Assembly: GCA_965644315.1 (NCBI GenBank)
Contig: CBFFRQ010000032.1
Span: 372,001 to 436,000, forward strand
DNA length: 64,000 bases
Origin: Caecitellus pseudoparvulus
Taxonomy: Eukaryota; Bigyra: Bicosoecida
Direction: 5' to 3'
In this document: piece by piece, positions 10,000 through 22,144 of the stretch
Layout: each line of letters opens with the position of its first letter
How positions within the stretch are numbered: the stretch's first letter is position 1
Made by a program: the position numbers and the translations under genes
Notes under the pieces: model-generated
Told to the model about the DNA's origin: nothing
The model's database searches: none
The model's input: the letters and a program-made list of their open reading frames with translations, nothing else

Positions 10000-12900
10000 A
10001 TGTCTAGCAAGGATTCCGCGGCATGGCTGGCAGGGTCAGGAGTGCATGCACTAGGGATGTTAGATGGAATGGCAGATGGCGCGGCAGGACATGCGGAACG
10101 AGCGTCTGTGCTGCGCTCAGCGGCAGCAGACCTACAGGCCCAGGTTGGTCGCTGCGACGCCACGCTTCGCAGCACGGTGCCGAGCCCTGCAGCTACGCAA
10201 CTGCGCCAACCCCGCCCAACTCACAGCTAGAGCGACTGGGCATTCAACGCATGCGCACACAGCGCAAGGCAGCTCGTGAGACCCGAAAGCAACGCAAGCA
10301 AGCTGTAACGGCAGTCCAGGCTGTGGTGCGGGGCTGGCTTCAGCGAAGCCACTGTGCCGGGAGTTTGGCAGCTGCACGGTCGGCGGCTATCGTCATGCAG
10401 CGTTGGTGGCGGGCATTTCTCCGACGTCGCGCCTTTGCTGAGCTGGTGCAGCAACGGCAGGAGCGTGCCGCTTGCATCGCGCAGTCGTGGTGGCGTGGCG
10501 TGAGTGTGCGACGAGTCACCAGGCAGCAGCTGGCTGCCACACGGACGTTTTCACGGCTGCTGTACCCACGCATGGTGCTACGCCGGCGCCTCTTTAAGCG
10601 CAAACGCAGGCGCATCAGGCGCCTTCAGCGGAAGCTTCTGCGCATGTTGGGAGCAGCCGTGGAGGCTGATGTCGAGTCGGCCGCCGCTCTGCTCAAGGGG
10701 GTGCCAGGGGGTGATGCTGGCACGATAGCCGATTCTGGCGTCGCAGGGTGGCTGCGCCAGCTCCTGCCCCACCTGTTCACCCTGCTAGCGGGGCCAGGTG
10801 AGGGCAAAGAGGCGCAGTCACGCACAAGCAGCCCGCCCAGCCCCGTTATGTCGCCCACCAACCCGCCCTCTCTCCCCCCCACCCCCATTCGCGCCTCCGC
10901 TGACGCCTTGCGGAGTGCGCTGCATGCATCGTCCAGTGCAGAGGCCCTGGACGTCTCTGACCTCATGCAGCACAAACGTGTCGTGCAGCGCAAAGCTGCC
11001 TCTGGCTTGCACGGCAAGGCCCTGCTCCCCTCCATGCGGGCTGCCTCGGGCGGCGCAGCCGGTGCCGTGGACTTCGTCCGGGAGCTGCGCCGCAAGCGCA
11101 AGCAGCGTCGGACCTCGGCTCAGGTGGAGGAGGAGGCACGGCAGCAACGCAGGCAAGCTGTGCTGGACGCTTGGGCTGAGAAAGATGCCGAGCGACTGCG
11201 TCGGGTGCGTCAGGCGGCGAAGGAGCGGCGGCGGGTATCTGCTGCTGCCCAGGCAGCGGCAGAGGCTGCCGCCGACGAGGAGCAGGAAGAGGAGACACAG
11301 CGCCGAGCTGCGCTGCAGGCCCTGCACGCCAAGTGGGAGGCAGAGCGCCGTGCCAGGCTGCGGCGACTGGAGACCCGCAAGCGCAAAGCGGCAGCGGCGG
11401 CAGCAGCGGCAGCGCAGCAGGAGGCAGAGGAGGAGGAAGAGGGCGCTCCTCGCAACGCAGCCAAGCAATTGGCTTCTGGTTCCAAACCTCGCCCCCGGCC
11501 AGAGCCTGCTTCTCCGGTGTCAAAACGCCAGGCGCTGTCCATGTTGCTGAAGCACATCCGCAAGGCGAGCCGGCACACCAAGGGGCCCAAGCACAAGGCT
11601 TCAGCCCATGGAGGCAGCACGCCTTCTCCTGCTCCGGCCAAGCCCGCCATGACAGCTGCCCAGCTCGCTGAGGCGCGGCGGCGGGCTGCACGGCGAGCAG
11701 CTGCACGGCGTGCCAAGGCTGCAGCTGCCGAGGCGGAGGCTGCCGCTACAGGCCCGGCAGCGCTCTTCGAGAAGCGCAAGGCGTACGACGCTCAAATGCG
11801 CCTGCAGCGAGGCATGGTCACGCCGGCAGCCTCCGTTGCGACGGCCAGGCGAGTGCTGTCAGCGCGGGGGCAGACCGCTGACCCCGCCACCCGAGAGGTG
11901 GCGCAGGGAGGGCAAGTGTCCCCGCCTGCCTCAGCCCCAGCCGGCAGGTCTCCAGCAGGTAGCCTACATGATGCTGACGGCAAGGTGGGTGCTGATGAGC
12001 TGGAGGCGCTGTACGCAGAAGGGTTGTTGGATCGGGACATGCCGGTGCCGGCGTCCCTGCTGCTGGAAGGGGGGCGCCCGGGTCGTGCAGTGGACCCTCC
12101 AGACTCTCCAGTGTCCACTGCTAGCTCGGGCGTCAGCGGGTACAGTGATGGAGAGATTGCAGCTGCGTTGCTAGACCTGGAGTTGCACCTGCCCGCTGCA
12201 GCTGTGCCGTCAGCGCAAAGGAAGACGGGGCGAGCAGCCGTATCCCCTCTGCAGGTGCCCGAGGCGCCAGAACGGCTGCTCTTGGCTCGCCCAACCAGCA
12301 CCACGACACAGGGCAGCGCTTTGACCTGGACAGCGCAGCCTGAGCCGCCGTCTCGGGGGGGGTATGCGGCCGGCTCCGACGCGAGGCACGCGACGCCTCA
12401 CTTCGCGCCACTGAGGCAAAGCCCCAGGCCGGCGTGGCAGGCTGAGGATGCAGGGTCGGGGTCCCCTCCCCCTCGCACGGGAAGCCCGGGCAGCTTGCCT
12501 CCCCTGGGCATCCCACCGTCGCCGCTGCCTGGCCTTGGCCCTCCCTCCCTCGGCTCCGTGAGGGTGGACAGCGTGACGCGCCCGCCCTCGCACTCTGGCC
12601 GGCAACATGACGTGGCACGGACACAGGTGGCATTGCCGAGCCTGGCAGCCGCGAAGGCGCAGCCAAGGTCCTCTGGAAAGCGCCAACACAGTGCGTTGCA
12701 TGCGATGGCCGCCGCAGTGTATGCACCGACCACGACACGCAGGCATCCCCTTGGCGCCTCTGATGGCGCCGGGCGGGGCGCTGCCCCGCAGCCGAAGGCG
12801 AGAGCTCAGGCGGATGTCGTGCAAGAGCGTGGTGGCGTGAGGCCTTCTGGTGGGTCACCGACCGCACAGTCCAGGCCCGCGGCGTCGGCAGTCGGCCCCA

Positions 12901-13694
12901 GCGCTGTCTCGGGCAGTGGCGGGCTGTACTCTGAGCTGTTGGGGGGCGGCCTGCCGCTCGTCACGGGGGACGGTGCGAGCCAAGAGCCTGGCGCAACAGC
13001 AGGCGACGAGCGAGTGCCAGACTACTCTGGACTGCACCTATTCGAGACTGAGGCGCAGCGGCGCGGTGCCTTGCACAAGCAGTGGTACCGCTCCACTGCC
13101 GCTGGGGCGGCGGCGGCTGAGAAAGAGGCGACGGCGGGGACAAGCCAGGGCTGGGTGGACGTCACATCCCGGGCGCACGAGTACAGCACGCCAGCTGTGA
13201 AGCGCAAGAGCAAGGCCCGGACAAGCGGGGAGGTGGTGCAGGGGAAGGACGACGACCACCTCACCGCTGCCGATGTCTCTGCTCTGCGCGACCCAGCCAT
13301 GCGCGCCCTGGCCCGGAGGCTAGGAGGTGGGGCGGAGACGATGACCCGCCCGTCTCCCCTGCGAGCAGCTGGAACAACCAGCCTGCGCTTGGGCGGGTTG
13401 CCATCTGCGCCGCCCAGCGGCAGCAGCGTGCTAGCCCTGGAGGGAGCGCTATCTGGCAGAGCCCGCAGACCGTCTGCACTGCACTCGTCTGCGGTGAGTG
13501 CGCTGTCTGCGGGTGCCACCCTGGCACAGGCAGCCACCGCCCAAGCTAGTTCTCGCAAGGATGAAGGCTTGGAGGATAGCCGCCCCCGCCGGCGCAAGAA
13601 GGGAAGGAAGAAGCGGAAGGGAGGCAACAAGGAACACAGCAGCCCAACGGCAGAGCCGAGTGCGGCCCCTGTAGATGCACTGGAGCTCATGTGA
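10000..13694 (+). CDS. IQ-motif, coiled-coil, disordered protein (possible ciliary/calmodulin-binding)
   Basis: Proposed exons 10000-10143 and 10227-13694, giving 1203 aa. The 83-nt intron (CAG|GTTGGT ... TCACAG) joins two phase-0 ends and replaces an arginine-rich upstream reading with a helical N-terminus that starts MSSKDSAAW. Three IQ-like helices follow at about residues 74-88, 100-116 and 128-143 (for example AVQAVVRGWLQR and VMQRWWRAFLRRR), so calmodulin or light-chain binding is likely. The middle is Ala/Arg/Glu-rich coiled coil; the rest is Pro/Ser-rich disorder ending in a lysine-rich tail (RRRKKGRKKRK). I recognise no family. Neighbouring dynein and BBS1 make a ciliary role conceivable but adjacency is weak evidence in eukaryotes. 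The 3' end is 53 bp from the convergent BBS1 stop. Confidence 0.75.
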
Positions 13695-13747
13695 CACATA
13701 CCACAGCGGACGATGTGGGAAAATACATTCATTGTGATAGAGCCAGG

Positions 13748-15843
13748 TCACATGCTGGGCTGCAGCGGCTGGGAGGCAGGCATAGCCACGCGAGCTGACA
13801 ACACTGGCATGCTGTCGGCGCTGCGAATCAAACACGCACCCAGGTGCCCCCCTGCCGCCACTGCTAGGTCACTCAGGCAGTGCACGGAGAATTCAAAGAT
13901 GTATGCCAGCTGGGGCACGAGCACTGGGACGTGCTGCAGAGTCGGCGTGACAGCGTACAGGCGTGTGGCGGGTGCCGCCTCTGCGGGAGACTGCTCCTCG
14001 AACAGTGCGAGTTGGGTGTCAGACAGAGTGCGCCGCCCAGTGTTCTGCAGCTTCACACAGACCCGGAACGTGGGGCCCACCCCTTGAACATCCACAGACA
14101 TGGACAGCGAGGCGCCCGCGATCTGGGTGCTGGGGCCGCGGCCTCGCGTGATGCAGCGCACATAGGACCGCGCAGAAGTGAGGCGTGAGCGCATGAGGTC
14201 CTTCATGAACTGGGCATGCATGCCAGCAGGGTCCTTCTTTTCGCGCTCGGCGAAGTTCAGGAACAGGCGTGTCTTGCGCGGCACCGCCAGGGGGATGTCT
14301 TGCTCTGGCGGCGGGCCTGACGGGGGTGGTTCGTGCAGTGACACTCGCCGCGGCAAAATGCGCACCGTCAACGCCCCGGACTCATGCACCGTGACGAGGC
14401 AGTTGTCTTCCCTCCCGAACCGTCCAAAAGCCATGCTTGCGACAGGGTCAGACACCTCCACTTCCAAGGGGATGAGGCGGTGCAGCTCGGGGGATGCGAC
14501 GTGGTCGCTGGGAGCGACGTCGGCCGCAGCCCCGTCAAAGGGGTTCACAGGTGGCCTGGGCTCAGCCGCTGCGCCACCTGGGGGAGACACTCGGGGTGTT
14601 GCAGGCGCGGGAGGGGGGCTCTTGGCCGGCGCACTCTCCTTGGTGGACATGAGCAGTTGCTTGGAAGTGCTGTACACCCGAATGTCACCGTCAGCCAGTG
14701 CAACCGCTGCGGCAGCAACGGAGACCCCCCCTGTCATCTCCATGCGTGCCATGGCCGTGATGGCACTGGGCAGCGCCAGAGACCACTGCTTGCGCCCTCG
14801 GTAGTCGAAGCAGTGCAGTGTCTCGTCCATGGTGCCGACAAACACGACGCTGGGCAGGAGCACGACAGCGACCACCTGTGTGTCGCACTCGCAGACACTG
14901 GATGTGAGCTTCTGCTGCTTCAATAGGTACACGTTGCCGTCCCTACACGCCACGGCAACGCGCGAGTCCACCTGGTACGTGCCATAGCAAGCCAGCATGA
15001 ACGGCACAGCCGGCACGGCGACGCGCTGGTCGACCTTGGACCCCTCTGGCTGCAGGAACAGCACCTCGGCCGCCTCAGTGCCGATGACCAGCTGAGACAT
15101 CTCGTACATGCCTGCCTTGGATGTGTGGATGCTGGCCAAGCACGTGACCACTGTGTGCCGCGTGAGGTTCTTGGTGCCCAGCTCCTCCAGGACCGCCGCC
15201 TCGCCCCCCTCGGGGCTGGCCAGGAGCTGGACAGAGGGCACGGTGAGGGCAGTTCCAGCATCCCGCAGCTGAGCCAGCTCAGCTTTCGCCGCGGTGGCGT
15301 CCATGGAGCCCTCTCGCAGGCGTGTCCACACACCCCCCTCGGCTGGGTTCACGGGCATGGCGGGCAGGGCAAACTGCACAGGCGAGGGGTGGCTGGGTGT
15401 GGGGCGGAGGGCGACAGCATGCCCCGGGCACTGCAGCGCCGCGCACCTTGAAGTAGGGCCGCATGTTGCGGTAGATGAAGACGTAGGAACCCGCCGCCAC
15501 CGCCACGGAGGGCAGGCGGGGCGTGCGCTCGTCGGGGTAGAATGTGGCCATGGCTGCCGGCTCATCCAGCAGCGCAGCCGTGGTGCTGAGGGCTGTTCCC
15601 TTGATGACGCGCATTTTTTTGTCGGAGCAGGCCGCGATGAGGCGCCAGTCCCCGTCGCCCGTCGCGTCACACCTGCGCGAGGTAGGGTGCATGGTGCGTG
15701 AGCTTGGCGCAGCTGTAACGCCAGGGCTGCACCTGCCCTCACAGATTCATGCACTGTGGGCGGACAGAGAGACTGGCAACGGGGTCATGGTATGCAAGCA
15801 GCCATTTTGGCTTCTTGGCGTCGCCTTTCGCAGCCCCAGCCAT
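13748..15843 (-). CDS. BBS1: Bardet-Biedl syndrome 1 protein homologue, BBSome subunit
   Basis: BBS1 is the beta-propeller BBSome subunit that links the coat to ARL6 for membrane-protein traffic in cilia. Three exons on the minus strand: 15843-15743, 15672-15447 and 15373-13748 (650 aa; human BBS1 is 593). Introns are 70 nt (donor GTGAGG) and 73 nt (donor GTGCGC). The spliced N-terminus reads KPKWLLAYHDPVASLS, then GDGDWRLIAACSDKKM, then YVFIYRNMRPYFK|FALP, matching the order of the human protein (SKWLDAHYDP, GDGE, YVYKNLRPYFKF). Downstream come CRDGNVYLL, GRFGREDN and VPRKTRLFLNF, the C-terminal part of the propeller, then the GAE-like region with QGVGPTF. Inserted Pro/Ala segments account for the extra length. 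The two introns lie in the first 17% of the coding sequence. Confidence 0.93.
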
Positions 15844-16300
15844 CCCCTGCACTGCCTTGGCGCCGCGGGCACGTTGGTCGGCACGCGAGAGCCTGCCGCA
15901 GGCGAAACGCTGCCGAGCTCGGGCGCCTTGCTCCCACGCCTCAACTGCAGAGGAGAGGGAGGCAGAGTGAAAAGTATAGAGTGTGGTTCTGGAGCAGAGG
16001 GGCGTGGCCTCCTTTCTAGCCAAATCCAGTGCATGAAAAGTGTACATTTGGCTTCTACTCCAGGATCAGGTGTGAACCTGGACTACAGGTACATGGGACA
16101 AGCTGATACCTGCCAACAAGTACTGTAGTCCAGCCATCTCAAATGCACTGAAACTGCACTTCAAACTGTGTGAAGCAGTTCTCCCCCCAAATGCCCACGT
16201 GCTGGAGCAAGGCGTGCCCTGCTTGGCCTCTGTGCGAGCGAGCATAGCGCTTGCTTTGTTTGGACTGCCAGCGTGCAGAGAAAGAGACAGGTCGGCCGGC
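15844..16300. other. Divergent intergenic region BBS1 / Acl4-like gene
   Basis: About 457 bp between two head-to-head start codons, presumably a bidirectional promoter. It carries a perfect 11-bp inverted repeat at 16078-16088 and 16123-16133 and an A-rich patch near 15968-15978. Short frames here show no recognisable protein. Confidence 0.6.
16078..16133. repeat. 11-bp perfect inverted repeat, 34-nt loop
   Basis: CTGGACTACAG at 16078-16088 is the exact reverse complement of CTGTAGTCCAG at 16123-16133. The arms could form a hairpin in RNA or a dyad operator-like site in DNA. It lies in the divergent region, 168 bp before the Acl4-like start. Confidence 0.55.
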
Positions 16301-17786
16301 ATGGGCAAGGGGCAGGCACGGCGCCGGAAGGGGGGCACGAAGGGTGCCAGGACGCCCAAGAAGACCAGCGACACACACACCGCAGCGCAGCTCGTAGCCA
16401 TGGCGCAGTCCCAGCTGCAAGACATGGAAATCGACGCCGCCGTGCGGCTGCTGGAAAGGTGCGTCCAATTTCCGCAGCAACCCCGCGTTCCCTCCGCTGC
16501 AAGCGCCGCTTGAGACTGTGCACCGCGCAGGGCAGTGTTACAAGAGGCAGACAATGTGGAGGCACTGACTCTCCTGGGGGAGCTGTACGCTGAGTCCATG
16601 GAGGTGACGAAGGCTGTGGAGGTGTGTGTGGCCTGCTGGCTGGGTAGGGCAGCGCTTGCTCGTCAAACTGCGCCCCACCCCCCTCACCGCACAGACACTG
16701 ACGCAAGTGTTGGCGGTGGATCCCAACGAAGTCTCAGCACTGTTGTACTTAGGGCAGCTCTTGCAGGGGCAGGCGAGCCTCGCTCACTACCAGAAGGCGG
16801 TGGAAGTGATGACTGCTGAGCTGGGCAGGCTCCAAGCCGCCGCTGCCGCTGGAACAGCGCCACCCGACGCAGCCAGCTCCGCAGCGCGCCTGAGGCGGCG
16901 CATTTCTTGCGCCTACTGCTCCATCACGGAGCTGTGCATGACAGACTTGGCGGATGAGGAGGGCGCGGAGGCGACGTGCGAAGCCAGCCTGGCTTCGGCG
17001 GTGGAGGTGGACCCCAGCAGTCCCGAAGCATACGCCCAGCTGGCCTCCTTGCGCCTGGTGCAGCAGCGGGGCGAGGAAGCCGTGCCCCTCGTGCGCAAGG
17101 CGGCTGAGTTGCTGGGGCCGTTGTTGGAGGCAGCAGATGCGGCGGCGTCCGAGGGGGGGGGTGCGAAGGGGGGGCTGCAGGGGGCTGCTGGGTACTCGGC
17201 GGATGCCGCCGCCGGTTCGGACATGGTGTGGACGCCCACGTTCAACTCTCGCAAGGCCCTCGCCCAGAGCGCGCTGGAGGTGAACGAGCTGACCATCGCC
17301 TGCGAACTACTGGAGCGCCTGCTCAGTGAATCCGACACGGACTTCGAGGTGTGGTTCCTTCTCGCCGAGGCATACCTCTCAGCTGGCGACTTTGGCAGTG
17401 CAGGCATGTACATCAACGAAGCCACCCGGCGCCTGGCAGCGGCAGAGGCTGTGGGTGCGGGGCGCCGGGCGGGGGGTGCCCCTGCGGCAGCCGGACCCGG
17501 TGGAGGGGGATCCTTGTTCGGTGTTCTGGCTGCCGCGGCCGCGAACGGAGACGCAGTGGCCGTCTTGAAAGACATGGGCTTGCCTGGTGTGCAGGCAGCG
17601 CTGAAGCAGTTTGGGCTGCTGGCAGATGCGGTGCGGCAGGCGGCTGCAGCGAAGGGCGTGGACCTGGCAGCGGCCATTGCAGCTGCGGAGGCGGAGGGGG
17701 GTGACGAGGGGGGTGATGGCGACGCGGAGCTGGGTGGTCTGCGCACGGCTGTGGGCAGTGCTGTGGCAGCCGCACAGGGTGTGTGA
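16301..17786 (+). CDS. TPR protein, Acl4-like (ribosomal protein uL4 assembly chaperone family)
   Basis: Three exons, 16301-16458, 16531-16621 and 16695-17786, give 446 aa; introns are 72 and 73 nt (donors GTGCGT and GTGTGT). The protein begins with a basic stretch (GKGQARRRK), then TPR-like helices: AQSQLQDMEIDAAVRLLER, AVLQEADNVEALTLLGELY and TQVLAVDPNEVSALLYLGQL. The conserved centre AYCSITELCMTDLADEEGAE followed by VEVDPSSPEAYAQLASLRL is the hallmark I associate with the fungal Acl4 / UPF0661 family, which in yeast escorts nascent Rpl4 to pre-ribosomes. An acidic Ala/Gly-rich tail closes the protein. Assignment is by remembered pattern, so a different TPR family is possible. The start was chosen for the good context and basic N-terminus. 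Confidence 0.72.
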
Positions 17787-17816
17787 GCGGGAGGTGGGCC
17801 CACCTCTCCGCACGCC

Positions 17817-17824
17817 GCAATGCA
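17817..17824 (+). terminator. Candidate 3'-end signal GCAATGCA after Acl4-like gene
   Basis: The octamer starts 31 bp after the TGA at 17784-17786, inside the 55-bp gap to the convergent gene. It is part of the 15-mer shared with the dynein 3' flank. Confidence 0.4.
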
Positions 17825-17841
17825 TTCCGCTCTCATCGTGT

Positions 17842-20800
17842 TCATGCGTGGGGTGACGCCGCGGCCAGACGTGCCGCGACCTGGGCGGCGCCCAGGCTGG
17901 CTGCCAGCTCCCGCAGCGCAGCAGGAGGCGGCCACACCTCACAGGCCCCACGCAGGCCGCAGGGAAGCGGCCCACCCATCGTGCCGTTGCTTCGGAGCAG
18001 TTGCAGGGCCTGCACGGCGGCGGCGCTGGCAGCTGGGGTGGAGGTGGGCCCATGTGCACTGGGCGCCTGGAGTGCCCACGCCAGGGGGGCGTTTGGCTGG
18101 ATGCGTTGCAGGTGGCGCAGCATGGCTGCCCCAGCTGCTGCTGTGGTGCGTTTCGGAGTCGCCTCGGCGCCCACGCCGTGCACGGCATACCAGGCGATGC
18201 GGCCACAGGCCTCCGCATGGCCAGGGCTCAAATTCACCGCAGCGGAGAATTGGTCCCGCGCCGCCGCTGGCGCCCCGGCACACTCGTGCAACACGCCCGC
18301 CGTGGCCGTGACACTGGCCAGTGCGTCTCGTAGGGCAGGCGGCTCTGGACCACAGGCTGCCGAGGCAGTGACCAGCAGCCCTTCCGCTCGGTGCAGAGCT
18401 GCGACGGCCTCAGGCAGCTTGGGCTGGGGGGCTGGGCCGGGGCCGGGCGCGCCAGGCAGCGAGGCAGCACTGGGCGCCACGCCAAAGGCCGCAGCGACCC
18501 GCGCAGCCAAGCACCACGCGTGCACTGCGATGACGACAGCCCAGGGCAGACCGGGCACGGCGTCCGACCCGAGGTCGCTACGGGCCAGCTGGGCGGCAGT
18601 GAGACCCTCACCTGGTGTGGGCACAGGCTGCGCCGACAGGGAAGCGAGGGCTGCGGTGTGCAGACTGGTCGCAGCGACAAGGACGCAACGCAGCACCAGC
18701 GACCAGGCGTCAGTCAGGGGTTCCTGTCCGGAAGGCGGCGGCACTGGCACACCCAGCGCGGTGAGGATGGCAGCCACCTGGCCCAGGGTGGAGGGGGGGG
18801 GCACTTCGCCGTCACCCCCCCAAAGTGCCGCCAACAGCAGCTGACCCGCTGCCAGCAACACCAGCGGGTGTCGCGTGAGCGGCGTGGTGTGGCGCCCCAG
18901 CAGGCTGGCGGCGGCGGCGGGGTGGGCGGTGCTGCCGCCGCCGCCCGCCACCTCCACCCCCTCTGCCAAAGCCACGCCAGGTGCCCGGTGAGCCTCCGCA
19001 CGCTCCGCCGCCGCGTGGTGTGTGCAGGCCTCCTCCACCCCCTGCAGCGCCGTGGCCCCCCCCGCCAAGATGCTCAGCGCCGTCTGCGCAGCCACCAGTG
19101 CCGCGTCAGGCGCGTCGGCACCTGCGGTGGACAGGTGTCCCGAGAAGGCTGCCAGGGCAGCCAGGCTCCACGCAGCGTCGCCCAGTCCAGCACCGAGCAG
19201 GGGGGGTGCGGAGGGGGACTCCCCCGTCTCCCCCCCTGCCTTGGTCTCTTGGGCCGAGGTAGGGGAGGGGGGGTCCGCGCCCCCCCCTCCGACCTGTGTC
19301 AGGGCTCCCACTAGCTCCGTGGCCACCTGCAGTGCAGAAGGCGTGTCCTCTGCCAGACCCGCCCGCAGCAAGCTGAGGTACAACTGTGCCGGGACACCGC
19401 CCCTCGCTGCGTCGGGGGGTGGGATGTCCGGGCAAGGCTGGGGCACGCCCCCCAGCCCCCCTGCGGCGGCTGCCAGGGTGGAGGGGCCGCTGCCCCCCCC
19501 CAGGTCTCCCGCACCCCCCCCTGCACCCCCCACACTGCGCCGCTGCGTGGATAGCACGTGCAGCAGGGCCTGGGCGGTGCCCCACTGGTCCGCCCGCCAT
19601 CGCCCGACAGCCAGGCGGACGCCGTGCCCCAGGCCGCTGGCCCACCACCTCCCACGAGGCTGTGCCGGTGAGGGCGCGGCCTCCGTGGGATGACGCTCCT
19701 CTTCAGCCCCTGCGTGAGCCAGGGCGGCTGCGAGAGAGGCGGCGCCCTTGGCAGGGCAGCCCAAGGCGCCGGCCTGCACGGCACAGCTGAGCAGGTACAC
19801 TTGCCAGTCTGGCGTGTGCAGCAGGCCCGGGTGCGGCGCGGCGTGGGCAGGGATGTGCTTGGAGGAGGTGAGTGCCTCGTCCAGCGCCTGGCCAGCGCGC
19901 CAGGCTCGGCCGGCGGAGGCCATGCCCAACCCCAGCCCCTTCCACACACTCACAGCTCGGTAGGCTGCCGGGAAGGTGGTCACGTGGGGCAGGGCCAGGT
20001 CGGCCAGCGTGGACACCGTCTCGCCCACCTCCACGCGCAGGCGATCGGCGGCCCCCGCGCCAGCCAGAGCCAGCAGTCTGTGGGCGGCAGCAGCGCCCCC
20101 CCCCTCCCCCCCCCCCACCTGCTCCAAGCCAGTGGCAGCTAGGAAGGGCGCCAACAGGGGCCCGTCCCACGCCAGGGCAGCATAGTCGATGGATGGGTAG
20201 GTGTGTGTCCTGCTCGCGTCCAGCGCGCCAGTGGCGAGGTCTGCTGCGTTTCGCCCCAGGCTGTCGCCACCCAGCAGCGCAGCGGTGAGGGACAGTGCGG
20301 CCACGGTGTGCTGCAGGCTCAGGGAGGGAAAGGTGGCGGCGCCGGGGAGGGGCCCCCCTGACCCCCCCTTGCCCCCCCCTGGCAGGGAGCACGTCAGCAC
20401 CGCCCTGACGAGGTGGGCGCTCCACAAGGGCTTGCCTGCCCAGAGGTGCAGCCCGGCCAGGGTGAGCAGGGCAGTGGCAGCACACCTGCGCTGGGCACCG
20501 CCCAGGCTCTTGATCACGTCGGCGTCCAGCACAGCCGGGGGGGTGATGTGTGCGAGGGGCAGCTGACCGGGGGGGGGCGCGTGAGGGGGGGTGCGGTCCA
20601 GCACGAGGGGGGTGTGCAGCACCGCACGCCAGGCTGCATCGCCCTCGCAGCGCCCCAGGCACTGCAGGAGGGGGGTCAGCGTGGTCGAGGCGGCGGAGTC
20701 TGGCGCACCCTCCTCCACAGGGCCGGGGCGCTGTGCCAGTCGCCGCGCCCATACCTGCCACACCATGCCACTGGCCCCGCCACAGTCGCTGGCTCGCCGG

Positions 20801-21830
20801 AAGCGCTGCCGGGAGTGAAAGCAGCACAAGTGCCACACGCCCAGGGCAGCCGCCCCTGCCAGGACGAGGTCGGTGGGGGCGGTGCCGATGTGGTGGTGCC
20901 GATGTGGTGGGGGGGAGGCGGCGGCGTCTGCCTGAGCGTGGGGGGTGGTACCCACGAGCCACTGAGCGGCGTGCCACGCAGCCCGGATGAGGAGCCCCCG
21001 TTGCCACAGCCACAGGCGGTGCAAGGACAGGCCCGCAGCGGGGATGCCCTCCTCCTCGCCGCCCTCTGAGTCACTGCGCTGTGCTGCGTTGCCGGCGGAG
21101 GCCAGCGCGACGCGCAGGCTGCCGCTCGGCTCGTGCAGTTCAGGGATGGGCACTTGCACGGCAGCCTGCCCGAGAGCTGCCAGCGCCCCCGGCACGGGTG
21201 ACTCGGAGTCACTGCCCACGTCCAGCATAGCGCTGGCAAGCGTGGCAGCAAGCGGCAGCATGGAGCCGCCACCGAGGCCCACGATGGGGGCGGGCAGGCA
21301 GTCCCACGACCACAGCTGGGAATCGCCCCTGCACGCAAATGCATCCACTGTATCGCCAGACCCGGCTGGCCCAGGACTCTCTCCGGCTGCTGCACTGCCT
21401 CGGCTGCCGCCGACGACCGGCGTTTCACCTGCCCTCGCTTGCACCAGCCGCCACAGCAACACTTCAGCCCGTAGGGACGCCACTGGGGGTGTGCACGAGC
21501 CGCCAGCCACTGCAGCATCAAGCTCACCCTCTGCCTCCTTCAAGTGCGTCGCCGCAGACGCTGTCGACCCCTGCCCGGTGCCTGGCTTGCCACTCATGCA
21601 CCGGCGAAACGCGCATTCAGCTCTCACGCTCATGGCGTACGCCTTGGACGCCGTGTGAAAGCGCTCATACTCCTTCACGCTGCGCAGAGCTTCATCCCAG
21701 TTATTCACGTCCAGCAGGGAGTCAATGCGTTTCTGCGAGCGGGCAGGGCGGGGCTCGCTGTGACTGGCCCGCGGCGTGGGCAGCGGACGCAGTGCCAGCG
21801 CACCTCCAACGCTGCCTCCGTGTCATCCAT
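17842..21830 (-). CDS. Large TPR-like alpha-solenoid protein, unassigned (possibly TTC7/NPG-like)
   Basis: Two exons, 21830-21804 (MDDTEAALE) and 21732-17842, joined by a 71-nt intron (GAG|GTGCGC ... TCGCAG|AAA), give 1305 aa. The join yields KRIDSLLDVNNWDEALRSVKEY, a TPR-like helix pair, which supports the model. The body is Ala/Gly/Pro-rich with scattered TPR-like helices; the C-terminus has a clearer pattern (ALHRAEGLLVTASAACG, ARDQFSAAVNLSPGHAEACG). Spacing of these last repeats recalls the TTC7/NPG1 group that scaffolds PI4-kinase complexes, but similarity is faint. Runs of G encode long Gly stretches, for example around 20097-20117, and make length variation likely. It is convergent with the Acl4-like gene and head-to-head with DNAJC17. 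Confidence 0.75.
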
Positions 21831-22144
21831 GCTTGATGCACAGCTGGGACATGCATAGGCAGTTGCGAGGAAGCGCCTCTCGTCGCTGTCATGTGCCCCT
21901 GCCGCTGGGCTCGGGGCGACGTGCAGTGCTAGTTGGCTGCAATTTGGCGCCCGGCGTAAATTTCCAGCAGGCAAAAACTAGATCCCACACATTGCGCCCC
22001 ACAGACTGGGACTGCCGCACCCCCTGCTAGTTCCGGCTCCTTGTCCCCTACGAGGGTGCTCCCCTCATTTGCTGGCGTGCCCGCGAGCAGAGGGGCCGTG
22101 CGGAAATCGGTGCTTGGCAGACGGCCAGGCACACTGCGCCAGCC
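21831..22144. promoter_or_regulatory. Divergent promoter region, TPR-like gene / DNAJC17
   Basis: 314 bp between two start codons on opposite strands, so it should hold both promoters. A TTTGGCGCC stretch at 21943-21951 fits the E2F/DP consensus TTTSSCGC; whether this organism uses it is unknown. No other element recognised. Confidence 0.4.

Noticed and set aside
20097-20117. C/G homopolymer block as a frameshift or pseudogene sign in the TPR-like gene
   Set aside because: The frame stays open on both sides and encodes glycine; it is a likely slippage site but not evidence of a broken gene.
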